Source: an uncultured Oscillospiraceae bacterium
Lineage (GTDB): Bacteria > Bacillota > Clostridia > Oscillospirales > Ruminococcaceae
Assembly (NCBI GenBank): GCA_949741215.1
Contig: CATJLA010000117.1
Span: forward strand, 31,768 to 95,767
Reading direction: 5' to 3'
Length of the DNA: 64,000 bases
Of this stretch, positions 20,072 to 29,549 are shown piece after piece. The notes beneath the pieces are model-generated. The model did no database searches. It was not told where the DNA came from and saw only the letters and a list, made by a program, of their open reading frames with translations. The position numbers and the translations under genes were made by a program. Position 1 is the stretch's first letter. Every line of letters starts with the position of its first letter.

Positions 20072-20730
20072 TGGGCTGCTCCTCCTTTTTCACAATATTC
20101 CGGCTTTTTCTCAAGGATATGCCACACATCCGCCCCCGAAAAGCCACAGCGACGGTAAACCTGCTCCGGGCAGGTTACGTTGCCGGTTTCGCCGGAAACA
20201 GTGGCAAAGTCCGCAAAACCACGCACCTGCTCCAGCGCTTTACACACCAACGCAGCGCCGATTCCTCGTCCCCGGCACTCCGGCAGCACCTGAAGCCACT
20301 CAATAGAAGCCTCTCTTATCTCCCGGTCAAGGTCGCAAAGGATAGCCCCCACCAGCTTCTCGTCCCTAAAGGCTCCAATCCAAAGCCGGGGGCAGTGGGT
20401 TTCCGCTTTTGTCCAGCCCTTTACGTACTCCTCTGTTACCTGAAGGTGCAGATGGGCGTAAGAGCGGTTAATCAGCTCCGCAATCTCCCCGGTTTGGGCG
20501 GGTGTAAGCTGCTCCAGCCTTTCCGGGACGTCCCGCTCCGGGATATTCTCCAGCCTGTGCAAAAGCCTGAAGTATTTTTTGTCATTATACCGCAGCAAAA
20601 GGGCCGTGTCAAAGTCCCTGTCATGCACAATTTTTATGTGGGACGGCACAGCAACCCTTTTTGCCTTCCAGTAAGGGATAGACAAGCTTCCGCAGGGGTC
20701 TGCCCGGTATTCCTGTGGGGAAAGCATCCC
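20068..20730 (-). CDS. GNAT family N-acetyltransferase
   Basis: IEWLQVLPECRGRGIGAALVCKALEQVRGFADFATVSGE; acetyl-CoA-binding motif. Confidence 0.85.
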   Translation of the reverse strand, partial: GMLSPQEYRADPCGSLSIPYWKAKRVAVPSHIKIVHDRDFDTALLLRYNDKKYFRLLHRLENIPERDVPERLEQLTPAQTGEIAELINRSYAHLHLQVTEEYVKGWTKAETHCPRLWIGAFRDEKLVGAILCDLDREIREASIEWLQVLPECRGRGIGAALVCKALEQVRGFADFATVSGETGNVTCPEQVYRRCGFSGADVWHILEKKPEYCEKGGAAQ

Positions 20731-20744
20731 TACTTCATCCTTTC

Positions 20745-21347
20745 TTATTTCCCGGTGCTTACCCTTTTGTGCAGGAGAGAAAAAACAATCCTTCCCCCGC
20801 ACATGGAGGCAACCGTGATAACGTTCCAAACAACAATAAACCACTGAAAGGCCGGCGGTACCTTTCCCAATGTCCAAACATAAACCGCCGTAAGCAGAAC
20901 CCCCAAAATAAAATTAGGCACTCTCAGCTTGGGGTATTCCTTTACAACAACTGCCATATCACTTACCAGATAGATACTGCCAATCAGCAAATAGCTGACG
21001 ATTTCCGCCAGATGCAGCGTCAGGAACATCCATAAAAAGAACAGCAAATATTCATTGCCTGGCCGAACCGCAATGATAAGAACACCGCTGACCACGCTCC
21101 AAAATAAATTGGCCATAATGCCCCCATAGGCCGCAAGAGTGCGCTTCATCGGGGTTATTGCCTGATACTTTTCAATATCTACCGGCCCGGGTGTGGAAAA
21201 GAAAATATACGGCTTTACCTGCACATGAATCCAGCTGTCCTTACAGCCAAACCTGTAATCCAAAAGCGAATGCCCAATTTCATGCAGCCATACTCCCGCA
21301 TATAATGCCCCATAAGCCAATAGCAGAAAGACAAGCCATCTTATCAC
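20745..21347 (-). CDS. Membrane protein with HEIGH motif (putative M50-like metalloprotease)
   Basis: GTG start with AAAGGAG upstream; VIRWLVFLLLAYGALYAGVWLHEIGHSLLDYRFGC plus several hydrophobic segments. Confidence 0.75.
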   Translation of the reverse strand: MIRWLVFLLLAYGALYAGVWLHEIGHSLLDYRFGCKDSWIHVQVKPYIFFSTPGPVDIEKYQAITPMKRTLAAYGGIMANLFWSVVSGVLIIAVRPGNEYLLFFLWMFLTLHLAEIVSYLLIGSIYLVSDMAVVVKEYPKLRVPNFILGVLLTAVYVWTLGKVPPAFQWFIVVWNVITVASMCGGRIVFSLLHKRVSTGK

Positions 21348-21385
21348 AAATGATTTCTCCTTTATTAAAAAAGCCGAAAGCCCGC

Positions 21386-22201
21386 TTACGTCCCCAAAGC
21401 CCCAGGCAGCAGCCGGATAGCCCCCCACTGCCCCTGCTGTACAAAGCCCAGCCGCCGGTAAAACCCGGCAGCAGAATTTTGGCAGCAAAGCACCGGGATA
21501 CGCTCCTGCTCCAAAACCCATCGGACGCAGATAAGCACCCCTTTGCTCCCTAGCCCCTGCCCTTGGTACTGCCGGCTGGTTGCCACCGGGCCAACCACCC
21601 CGTAGCGCTCACTAAGGGCAAACACCCCGGCAGCCGAAACCGCCTCCTGCCCTTCCATTCCCAAGGCCAAATATCCCTGCCCGTGACGTATCCGGTGCGA
21701 TATGTCACAAAGCCATAGATCATAAGGGGCCTCAAACCCAGGATAGTGCCGGGAAAGCAGGTGATAACAGGCAGTAAGGCCCTGGTTTTCCACAAACTGC
21801 CCTTTCCATTGTGGAATACCTTTCAAAAGCGCCCGATTTTCTCCGCTCCATATCATAAAGCAGCCATACTGCAGCTCTGCCTGCCCTATGGGAAAGTATG
21901 GCAGCAGCTTTTCCGCCGTTTTTAGGGGGAGCTGCAGGCATTCCCATCCGCCAATCCACCTGCAAAAAAGGGCAAGCTGCTCTGGATCTGCCTGTTGGCC
22001 TCCCGCAATCCGCAGGGTAGAACGCAGCCTACCCGCAGCCGCCAGCCCCTCGCCGGCTTTGCCCCGCAGCACCCAGCTGTTACAAAAAGCTTGGTCATTG
22101 CCAAAAAGGGCATCCTGAGCAAAAATCTCCGCCCCAATGGCAGGGGTAAGCTCACAGGCCTGAACAAAAGCCCGCCGGTTCTTTTCAGTTACCAGCTCCA
22201 T
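21386..22201 (-). CDS. GNAT family N-acetyltransferase
   Basis: YGVVGPVATSRQYQGQGLGSKGVLICVRWVLEQERIPVLCCQNSAAGFYRRLGFVQQG; start MELVTEKN overlaps the upstream gene. Confidence 0.85.
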   Translation of the reverse strand: MELVTEKNRRAFVQACELTPAIGAEIFAQDALFGNDQAFCNSWVLRGKAGEGLAAAGRLRSTLRIAGGQQADPEQLALFCRWIGGWECLQLPLKTAEKLLPYFPIGQAELQYGCFMIWSGENRALLKGIPQWKGQFVENQGLTACYHLLSRHYPGFEAPYDLWLCDISHRIRHGQGYLALGMEGQEAVSAAGVFALSERYGVVGPVATSRQYQGQGLGSKGVLICVRWVLEQERIPVLCCQNSAAGFYRRLGFVQQGQWGAIRLLPGALGT

Positions 22202-23226
22202 CACAGCCGGGCCAGCCTTTCCAGCAGGCCCTCTGCCAGCTCTGTCATGCTTTGGACGTCCTCCTGGTGGGCAGTGCAAACCGGCGTACCCAAGTACCGC
22301 ACCGGCAGCAGCAACGCGGCAGTTCTCGCCCCCTCGCCGCTGATCTGCGCCGCCTTGCTTTCCCCGGCAGGGGTAACCATCCGCTTGTTCTGGCAGCTGA
22401 GCCCCCGCTCCTCCGCCACTGCAAAGGCCGATTCATACAAGGCGCGGTCATACACCATGGCCTTTTCCATAAAGGGGACCACCGGACCCTCGCCCAAACA
22501 ACAAAGCTGCTTCTCGCCGGAAAACCCAAAGCCATCCGCCGCAGGGGCGCCCCCTAAGGTAATCACCATTTCCGGCCTGTTTGCAAACACCGCGGCAGAC
22601 ATCCCACCGCAGTCTGTCACACCCCGCACGGTAAACACCGCCGTAAAGCCAACCTCTGTAGGACGTGACAGCAGCTCCAGCAGCACAGCACAGGGAATCC
22701 GGCTATCAAGCCCTTTTCCTTTACAGAGCTTCTCGCCAAAAAATTCAAACCGGTTTTCCCAAACCGCCTCATCTCCTACAGAAATTGCCTTTTCCGCTTG
22801 CTCCGCGCCGTCAGCCCCAATATCCGCATACAGCTCTTTTGTCTGGGCCGCCTTGCCCCTCTGCTCCTGGTTCAGCAAGTGGGTAGGCTTTACCCCAATT
22901 ACTCCAGGCACCTTACTTTTGCCAATCAAAACCCGGCGGCCTGCCATCATGGTTTTACCAATCTCTCCAACCGTGGCCAGCCGCACCCTGCCGTCCTTCT
23001 CAATCCAGCGCACCAAAAAGCCCGGCTCGTCCATATGGGCGGCTACCAGCACCTTTGGGCCCGCTTTCGTCCCGGCCTTATGAATAATAAGATTACCTAC
23101 CCTGTCCATCTCAAAGGGAAGGCCCAGCTGCTCCAGTTTTTTACATAGGACGTCCCGCACCGGCTGTTCTCTGCCGGAAATACCGGTCAATTCGCTGAAC
23201 GCGGCAATATTTTCCCACAGGCTCAT
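22201..23226 (-). CDS. M42 family metallopeptidase
   Basis: MSLWENIAAFSELTGISGREQPVRDVLCKKLEQL...VLVAAHMDEPGFLVRWIEKDGRVRLATVG...GKGLDSRIPCAVLLELL. Confidence 0.88.
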   Translation of the reverse strand: MSLWENIAAFSELTGISGREQPVRDVLCKKLEQLGLPFEMDRVGNLIIHKAGTKAGPKVLVAAHMDEPGFLVRWIEKDGRVRLATVGEIGKTMMAGRRVLIGKSKVPGVIGVKPTHLLNQEQRGKAAQTKELYADIGADGAEQAEKAISVGDEAVWENRFEFFGEKLCKGKGLDSRIPCAVLLELLSRPTEVGFTAVFTVRGVTDCGGMSAAVFANRPEMVITLGGAPAADGFGFSGEKQLCCLGEGPVVPFMEKAMVYDRALYESAFAVAEERGLSCQNKRMVTPAGESKAAQISGEGARTAALLLPVRYLGTPVCTAHQEDVQSMTELAEGLLERLARL

Positions 23227-24269
23227 TGTTCTGCCTCCTTTTCCCCCAAAGCTTTGGCATAGGCGGCCACCAAACGGGCGCACCGGGCCAGATCGTTCAA
23301 GTCTACCACCTCTACAGGGGTATGCATGTACCGCAAAGGCAGAGAAAGCAGTATTGTTTCCACCCCTGTGCCGGAAATCGCCACGTAATCGGCATCTGTT
23401 CCGGTAGAGCCGCCCATTACCTCCAGCTGCACCGGGATATCCTCCCCGGCAGCTAAAATCTTCATCTCCTCCGCCATTTTGCCGGAAAGAACAGGAGCAA
23501 TGCCCACCATAGGCCCGCCCCCCAGAGTATAGCCCCTCCCCTCGGGAATATCATGGGTTCTGGCAAAGCTGACGTCGCTGACCACCGCATGGCTGGGCTG
23601 AATCGCAAAGGTACCCACCCGCGCCCCCTGGCAGCCGATCTCCTCCATGCTGCTCAGCAATACGGTAACGCCGCAGCCCGGGGCAAGGTCTTTGATCAGC
23701 CGGGCAGCCTCAATCATCATAGCGCAGCTGGAGCGGTTATCCATAGCCTTGCCGGTTACCCTGTCTTTCAAAAGGGAGGCAGGGGGCATATCCATCGTCA
23801 CCCTGTCACCAAGGGAAACAAGCCGCTCCGCCTGCTCCTTGTTATACCCAATGTCCAGATACAAATCCTCAATCTTCGGTACCTTATCGGCGTCCTCCTC
23901 CACCGCGTTGGGCGGCAGGCAAACCACCGCAGGCAGCTCTTTTTTTCCATGAACCACCATACTGCTGCCCGGCAGCACCCGGCGGTCCATCCCGCCGCAC
24001 TGGGCAACCCGGAGGAAGCCGTTATCCTCAATATAAGTAACAATCAGGCCAATCTCATCCAAATGGGCCTGCAGCAGCAGATGAGGCTTCCCCTCCTGCT
24101 GAGGGCAAACCCGGCAAATCACACTGTGCAGCCGGTCAATACAGGTTTCTCCCAGCGGTTTCAACAGTCTGGCAGCCACTTCAGCCGCTCCGCCCTCCTC
24201 GCCGGAAACCCCATGCGCCGCAGCCAGGGCAAACAAGTCCTCCCGCAGCCTTTCCAAGGATACTTCCAT
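23223..24269 (-). CDS. M42 family metallopeptidase (paralog)
   Basis: LLLQAHLDEIGLIVTYIEDNGFLRVAQCGGMDRRVLPG...GKAMDNRSSCAMMIEAA...SSMEEIGCQGARVGTFAIQPSHAVVSDVSFA. Confidence 0.9.
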   Translation of the reverse strand: MEVSLERLREDLFALAAAHGVSGEEGGAAEVAARLLKPLGETCIDRLHSVICRVCPQQEGKPHLLLQAHLDEIGLIVTYIEDNGFLRVAQCGGMDRRVLPGSSMVVHGKKELPAVVCLPPNAVEEDADKVPKIEDLYLDIGYNKEQAERLVSLGDRVTMDMPPASLLKDRVTGKAMDNRSSCAMMIEAARLIKDLAPGCGVTVLLSSMEEIGCQGARVGTFAIQPSHAVVSDVSFARTHDIPEGRGYTLGGGPMVGIAPVLSGKMAEEMKILAAGEDIPVQLEVMGGSTGTDADYVAISGTGVETILLSLPLRYMHTPVEVVDLNDLARCARLVAAYAKALGEKEAEQ

Positions 24270-24473
24270 GCTTTTTTCCTTCTTTCCGCAGCAAATTTTC
24301 TTTTTTGCAGGACGTCCTGCCGGTTTACTGCTTCATGCTTCCCTTTTGAAAGCTTCCCGGCAACCAGGAATTAGCTAAGCCGAAAGCAAGGTGCATAAGC
24401 AATATTACCTCCATAATTTTTTAGCATTTATCTTTTCTCTCTAAAATCCGCTTGCAAAAAACACGATTTTAAC

Positions 24474-25319
24474 CTACTTATTCCGCAAAGGGCGCAGCTC
24501 CTTTAAGCTCTCCTGTGCGCCACATTCCAAAATGTAAGGAGCAATTTCTTCGTAAGCCTTTTCCGGCGAACCTGCTTCTGATGGGATATATGTCCACTGT
24601 GTCAAAAAGCTGTGAGCATAGTTGCAGTGAATGTTCCCGGTATAAATCTGCACCAAGGGATCGGTAATCCAGCTTCCGTCAGAAGACGCACAGTCGCTCC
24701 GATAAGTAAAGTACCGCTGCCCATCCTTCACATAAATGATATTCACTGCCAGTTGATCTTCCGCGATATCCAGCCGTTCTTCCTTTCCGGCTCTTTCATT
24801 ATAATCGTTTTCAGCCTCCACCTTTTCAAAATAGAAGTATTCCCTCCAGGCAGCCAGTATCTCCTGCTCCCTATCACAGTACTGCTCCGGAACAAGCAGA
24901 TTCAGTGTCAAATCATCCTGTACGATCTGTTCTGCCAGCTTTGAACCATCCGCTGTTTCAATAGGATTCCATTTGAAATATTCCCGGCTCACCTGCACCG
25001 ACATCCCGGCGGGGGCAATCTCGATTGAAACCTTTGGGTTATTCATAACGTATAGAGGGGTTCCCTCATCGTCAATAGACTGATAATTGTATGCGTCCAT
25101 CACAAACGCTCCCGCTTTCTCCTCCAGCGCCGCCAGCAACTTCTGACTGCGCTGTGCGATTTCCAAATATGTTGCATCGCTTTCATCTTCTCCGCTGTTG
25201 TAAACCACTGTACGGTAAAGAGATTCCTCCCACTTGGGTTCTAACGGTTCTTTCCCGGCACAGCCCGCAAGTACCAGCAGTGCAGCCAGTACCGCCGCCC
25301 ATCCCAATATTTTTCTCAC
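24474..25319 (-). CDS. Putative lipoprotein, unknown function
   Basis: GTG start; lipobox VRKILGWAAVLAALLVLAGCAGKEP. Confidence 0.75.
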   Translation of the reverse strand: MRKILGWAAVLAALLVLAGCAGKEPLEPKWEESLYRTVVYNSGEDESDATYLEIAQRSQKLLAALEEKAGAFVMDAYNYQSIDDEGTPLYVMNNPKVSIEIAPAGMSVQVSREYFKWNPIETADGSKLAEQIVQDDLTLNLLVPEQYCDREQEILAAWREYFYFEKVEAENDYNERAGKEERLDIAEDQLAVNIIYVKDGQRYFTYRSDCASSDGSWITDPLVQIYTGNIHCNYAHSFLTQWTYIPSEAGSPEKAYEEIAPYILECGAQESLKELRPLRNK

Positions 25320-25445
25320 TTTACACCTACTCCTTTGCTCAACTGTGTCCACTTTCCTGAGGGCATTCTCAAGGCGCCAAGCCAGCCGGCAGCCCGCCTG
25401 CAGGGCGGCGCTCGGCGACGTCCCCCACACTACTTGCTAAAAGGC

Positions 25446-26840
25446 TTAAAGGGACTGCACCAGCTGCTTAAAGTGACGGCCCCGCACCTCAAAATTAGGG
25501 TAAAGGTCAAAGCTGGCGCTGGCGGGGGAAAGGGTTACAATGTCCCCCTGTTTTGCTGCCTGATCCGCCAAAGCAACCGCCTGCTCCATATTTTCGGCCT
25601 GGAGGATAGTAATCTCCTCCGGGCGGTAGTTCGGGCAGCTTTGCAGCGCCGCCAGAATTTTGGGGGCGGTTGCCCCCATTAAAATCAATGTCTTCACCTT
25701 TTCGGCAATTTTGGGGGCCAAAGGCTCGTAGGGAATCTTTTTATCATATCCCCCCGCAATCAGGATCACCTTTTGAGAAAAAGAGTTGAGCCCCGCAATC
25801 GTTCTGGTAGGGCTGGAGGCAATGGAGTCGTTATACCATTTTACGCCGTTTCGCTCCCGCACCAGCTCAATCCGGTGCTCCACTCCGGCAAACTCACGGG
25901 CCACCCTGGTAATAGCTTCCGGGGAAACCAGGCCCCACACGGCGGCTATGACGGTAAGCATATTTTCCACATTGTGCACTCCGGGAATCCGAATCTCGTC
26001 CTGATGGAACAAAGGGTGCTCACCCACCTTATCCACAGCAATCAGAACACCGTCCTCCCTGAGATAAGCGCCGCGCTCCACCCGCTGTCTGCGGGAAAAG
26101 GCACGCAGCTCCCCCCGTACCAGGCCCCTCATCCCCCAGGTGATCTCGTTATCCCGGTTCAGGATGGTATGGGAATAGGCATTTTGATGAAGCAAAATAT
26201 TTTCTTTAGCGACGATATACTCCTCCATGGTGCCATGAACATCCAGATGGTTAGGCGCAACGTTAGTGACTACGGCAATATCCGGGCTTTCCCGCATAGA
26301 AATTAGCTGGAAGCTGGAAAGCTCTACCACAGCAAAGTCCTCCGGCTGAATCTCCTCCACAACAGGCAGCAGCGCCCGGCCAATATTTCCGCCCAAATGT
26401 ACCCGGCAGCCCATTTCCCTCAGCATTTCGGAAATCAGGGTGGTGGTAGTGGTTTTGCCGTCGCTGCCTGTCACCGCAATGGTGGGGCAGGGGCAAAGGT
26501 CAAAAAAGGTTTCCATTTCAGAGGTTACAACAATCCCCTTTTCCCTGGAGCGCTCCAGCTCCGGTTTATGGTAGTAAACCCCAGGGGCCCTGAACAGCAC
26601 GTCAAACTGCTCCAAATGCTCCATTGCCTGCTCTCCTAAGCAGAAGGAAACCCCCAATCCTTCAAACTCCCGGTAAAGCTCCCCCAGCTGCTCAGGAGAT
26701 TTCCTGTCGCAAAGGGTAACGTCCATCCCCTTCCGGCAAAACCAGCGGATACAGTCATTATTGGTAACGCCTGCCCCCAAAAAGGCGATTTTTTTGCCTT
26801 TCAAAGCCGCAAAATAGTGGTCAACACCGGCATTTTTCAT
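25446..26840 (-). CDS. murD: UDP-N-acetylmuramoylalanine--D-glutamate ligase
   Basis: KIAFLGAGVTNNDCIRWFCRKG...TIAVTGSDGKTTTTTLISEML...NVAPNHLDVHGTMEEY...WYNDSIASSPTRTIAGL. Confidence 0.93.
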   Translation of the reverse strand: MKNAGVDHYFAALKGKKIAFLGAGVTNNDCIRWFCRKGMDVTLCDRKSPEQLGELYREFEGLGVSFCLGEQAMEHLEQFDVLFRAPGVYYHKPELERSREKGIVVTSEMETFFDLCPCPTIAVTGSDGKTTTTTLISEMLREMGCRVHLGGNIGRALLPVVEEIQPEDFAVVELSSFQLISMRESPDIAVVTNVAPNHLDVHGTMEEYIVAKENILLHQNAYSHTILNRDNEITWGMRGLVRGELRAFSRRQRVERGAYLREDGVLIAVDKVGEHPLFHQDEIRIPGVHNVENMLTVIAAVWGLVSPEAITRVAREFAGVEHRIELVRERNGVKWYNDSIASSPTRTIAGLNSFSQKVILIAGGYDKKIPYEPLAPKIAEKVKTLILMGATAPKILAALQSCPNYRPEEITILQAENMEQAVALADQAAKQGDIVTLSPASASFDLYPNFEVRGRHFKQLVQSL

Positions 26841-27136
26841 CAACGTTTCCTCCCGCCTCATTTTGTTGTTTTAAGGTTTCATTTGTTGTTTGTGACGAAT
26901 ATGCTTCGTTTTTTTCTATTCCACAAAGTGGTTATCATTCTCAAATTATTATATCCCGCCAAACCTGTTTTCGCAACTGTTCCTGCAATTTTGATTGGAA
27001 TGTTGCTGCAAATTTTTTCGTCATAAGGTTTTGAAACAGCTCTACTTCTGTATGAAAAAACTATGCTTTTTTAGGCTTTGGCCGTGCTGCGCACATGGCC
27101 AAAAACCCTCTCCGGTGGCAGCGCAAAAAGAACAAT

Positions 27137-27152
27137 TGTTTCACGTGAAACA
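27137..27152. promoter_or_regulatory. parS: parS centromere-like site 1
   Basis: Exact palindrome TGTTTCACGTGAAACA, the established ParB (Spo0J) recognition sequence. Confidence 0.93.
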
Positions 27153-27267
27153 TTTTCTTTTAAGACAAGCGGCAAAAAAGGGCCTCCACCCTCGGGAAAA
27201 AGCCCGATCAGGGAAGCCCCCAAACCAAAACGCCGGGCCAAAAAGAGCAGGACGTCCCAGCAAAACG

Positions 27268-29532
27268 CTATTTTCCAGGCTCCGGCATAAGGGAAAGCTG
27301 CTCCTCCACATCCTCCGGCCGGAGCAGGCTACCCTGGGTGGGGAAAGATTTGGGCCGGTACCTTTGAGGGTTTTCAAACTGTTCCGGGCGCAAAAGCTCC
27401 GCCTTTGCCACTACCGCATTCTTTTTCAGGGACATGACTGCAACCCCCTGGGTATCCCGGGTAGCTTTGGGCTGCAGCTCCCCGGTATCAAGCACCAGCA
27501 CCCGCCCACCGGAGGAGGTCAGCACCAAATCGCTATCCTGAGGCAGATAGAGGGCGGCTGTTAAAGGGGCTTTATCACTGTAGGCCGCCAGCAGCTTTTT
27601 CCGCCGGGTTTTGGTGGCGTAGGATTTCATCTCTACCTTGGCAATTTTTCCGTTTTCATATACAAACACCATATAACCGGGGAATTCTCCGCCGGTAACA
27701 GCCATATAAACCGGCAGCTCTCCCTCATCCATGCCCAGCCTGGCGGGGAGATAATCCCCCATTACGCTGGTTTTGGTATCCTCAAACTCACAGGCCCGAG
27801 ATTTGTACACCTGGCACTTATCCGTAAAAAACAGCAGCTCGGCATTGTTGGTGGACTCTACTGTTTGGGCGATAGCGTCCCCCTCCTTCAGCTTATGCTC
27901 CCCGCTCATCCGCAGGGACTGTGGAGTGATTTTCTTGAAATACCCCTCCCTGGTAAAGAAAAGATGCACCGGGTAATCCGGAATTTCTTCCTCCTCCTCT
28001 GCCAGGGCCTGCTGCTCCTCAAACAGAATCATGGTTTTACGGGGCTTGCCGTACTTTTTGGCAACCTCCTTCAGTTCCCGGATCATAATATCCCGAATCC
28101 GGTCCTTATTGGAAACAATATCCTCCATATCGGCAATTTCCTGCTCCAGGTTTTCAGTTTCCTTGGTTCTCTCCAAAATATATTCCCGGTTCAGGTGACG
28201 CAGGCGGATTTCCGCCACATAATCCGCCTGAATCTGGTCAATGCCAAAGCCTACCATCAGGTTAGGGACGACATCCTCTTCCCGCTGGGTTTCCCTCACA
28301 ATGCGCACAGCCTTGTCGATGTCCACCAAAATGCACTGCAGGCCCCGAAGAAGATGCAGCTTTTCCCTGCGCTTCTGCAAATCAAAGTATACGCGACGTC
28401 GCACGCTTTCCTGCCGGAAAGCGATCCACTCGTTATAGATATCATAAACTCCAATTACCCGGGGGGCGCCGCCGATCAGGATATTAAAATTGCAGAAAAA
28501 GGCATCCTCCAAGGGCGTCATACGGAACAGCTTCTGCATCAGCTTGTCCGGGTCAATGCCCCGCTTCAGGTCAATGGTAAGCTTGAGGCCGGAAAGGTCG
28601 GTTTCGTCCCGCAGGTCAGAAATCTCCCGGATTTTTCCCGCCTTAATCAGGTCCACCACCTTGTCGATAATAACCTCCACGGTGGCAGTTGGAGGAATCT
28701 CGGTAATTTCGATACAATTATTGGACTTATCGTAGCTGTAACGTCCCCGAACACGAACAGAACCCCTGCCGGTTTGATAGATTTTTTTCATTTCCTCTGG
28801 CTGATAGATCAGAAAGCCGCCTCCGGGGAAGTCCGGGGCTTTCAAAATTCCTGTCAAGTCCGCCTGAGGATTTTTTAAAAGGGCAATGGCCCCCTCGCAC
28901 ACCTCCGCCAGGTTAAAGGGGCAGATCGCGCTGGCCATACCCACTGCAATGCCCACATTGGCGTTTACCAGCACAGTGGGAAAGGTTACCGGGAACAAGG
29001 TGGGCTCCTTCATGGTATTGTCGTAGTTATCCACAAAGTCCACGGTGTCCTTGTCAATATCCCGGAACAGCTCGGCACTGATCGGATCCAGCTTTACCTC
29101 GGTATACCGGGAGGCGGCGCAGTCCATGTCCCGGGAATATGCCTTGCCGAAGTTGCCCTTAGAGTCCACATAGGGGTGCAGCAGCGCCTCGTTCCCTCGG
29201 GAAAGGCGAACCAGAGTATCGTAGATCGCTTGATCGCCATGGGGATTTAACCGCATGGTTTGGCCTACCACATTGGCGGACTTAGTCCTGGCGCCGGTAA
29301 GCAGCCCCATTTTGTACATAGTGTACAGCAGCTTTCGATGGGAAGGCTTGAAGCCGTCGATCTCCGGGATTGCCCGGGAGAGGATTACGCTCATTGCATA
29401 AGGCATAAAATTCTTTTCCAGCGTTTCCACAATAGGCTGGTCTACCACCACGCCGGCCTTTTCAAAATTGGCCTTTTGAGTAGTGCGGCGGCTGCTTGAC
29501 CCCTCGTTTGCCGTTTTCTTTTTTCCTGCCAT
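27268..29532 (-). CDS. Type IIA DNA topoisomerase subunit A (GyrA/ParC family)
   Basis: MSVILSRAIPEIDGFKPSHRKLLYTMYKMGL...PYVDSKGNFGKAYSRDMDCAASRYTEVKL; catalytic Tyr context. Confidence 0.92.
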   Translation of the reverse strand: MAGKKKTANEGSSSRRTTQKANFEKAGVVVDQPIVETLEKNFMPYAMSVILSRAIPEIDGFKPSHRKLLYTMYKMGLLTGARTKSANVVGQTMRLNPHGDQAIYDTLVRLSRGNEALLHPYVDSKGNFGKAYSRDMDCAASRYTEVKLDPISAELFRDIDKDTVDFVDNYDNTMKEPTLFPVTFPTVLVNANVGIAVGMASAICPFNLAEVCEGAIALLKNPQADLTGILKAPDFPGGGFLIYQPEEMKKIYQTGRGSVRVRGRYSYDKSNNCIEITEIPPTATVEVIIDKVVDLIKAGKIREISDLRDETDLSGLKLTIDLKRGIDPDKLMQKLFRMTPLEDAFFCNFNILIGGAPRVIGVYDIYNEWIAFRQESVRRRVYFDLQKRREKLHLLRGLQCILVDIDKAVRIVRETQREEDVVPNLMVGFGIDQIQADYVAEIRLRHLNREYILERTKETENLEQEIADMEDIVSNKDRIRDIMIRELKEVAKKYGKPRKTMILFEEQQALAEEEEEIPDYPVHLFFTREGYFKKITPQSLRMSGEHKLKEGDAIAQTVESTNNAELLFFTDKCQVYKSRACEFEDTKTSVMGDYLPARLGMDEGELPVYMAVTGGEFPGYMVFVYENGKIAKVEMKSYATKTRRKKLLAAYSDKAPLTAALYLPQDSDLVLTSSGGRVLVLDTGELQPKATRDTQGVAVMSLKKNAVVAKAELLRPEQFENPQRYRPKSFPTQGSLLRPEDVEEQLSLMPEPGK

Positions 29533-29549
29533 TACCCTTCTCCCCTCTC

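Noticed and set aside
24300-25425. Lipoprotein gene flanked by GGACGTCC (24309) and CGACGTCCCC (25414) as a cargo-bearing composite element
   Set aside because: Flanking similarity does not extend beyond the 6-8 bp core, so the pairing is not supported.
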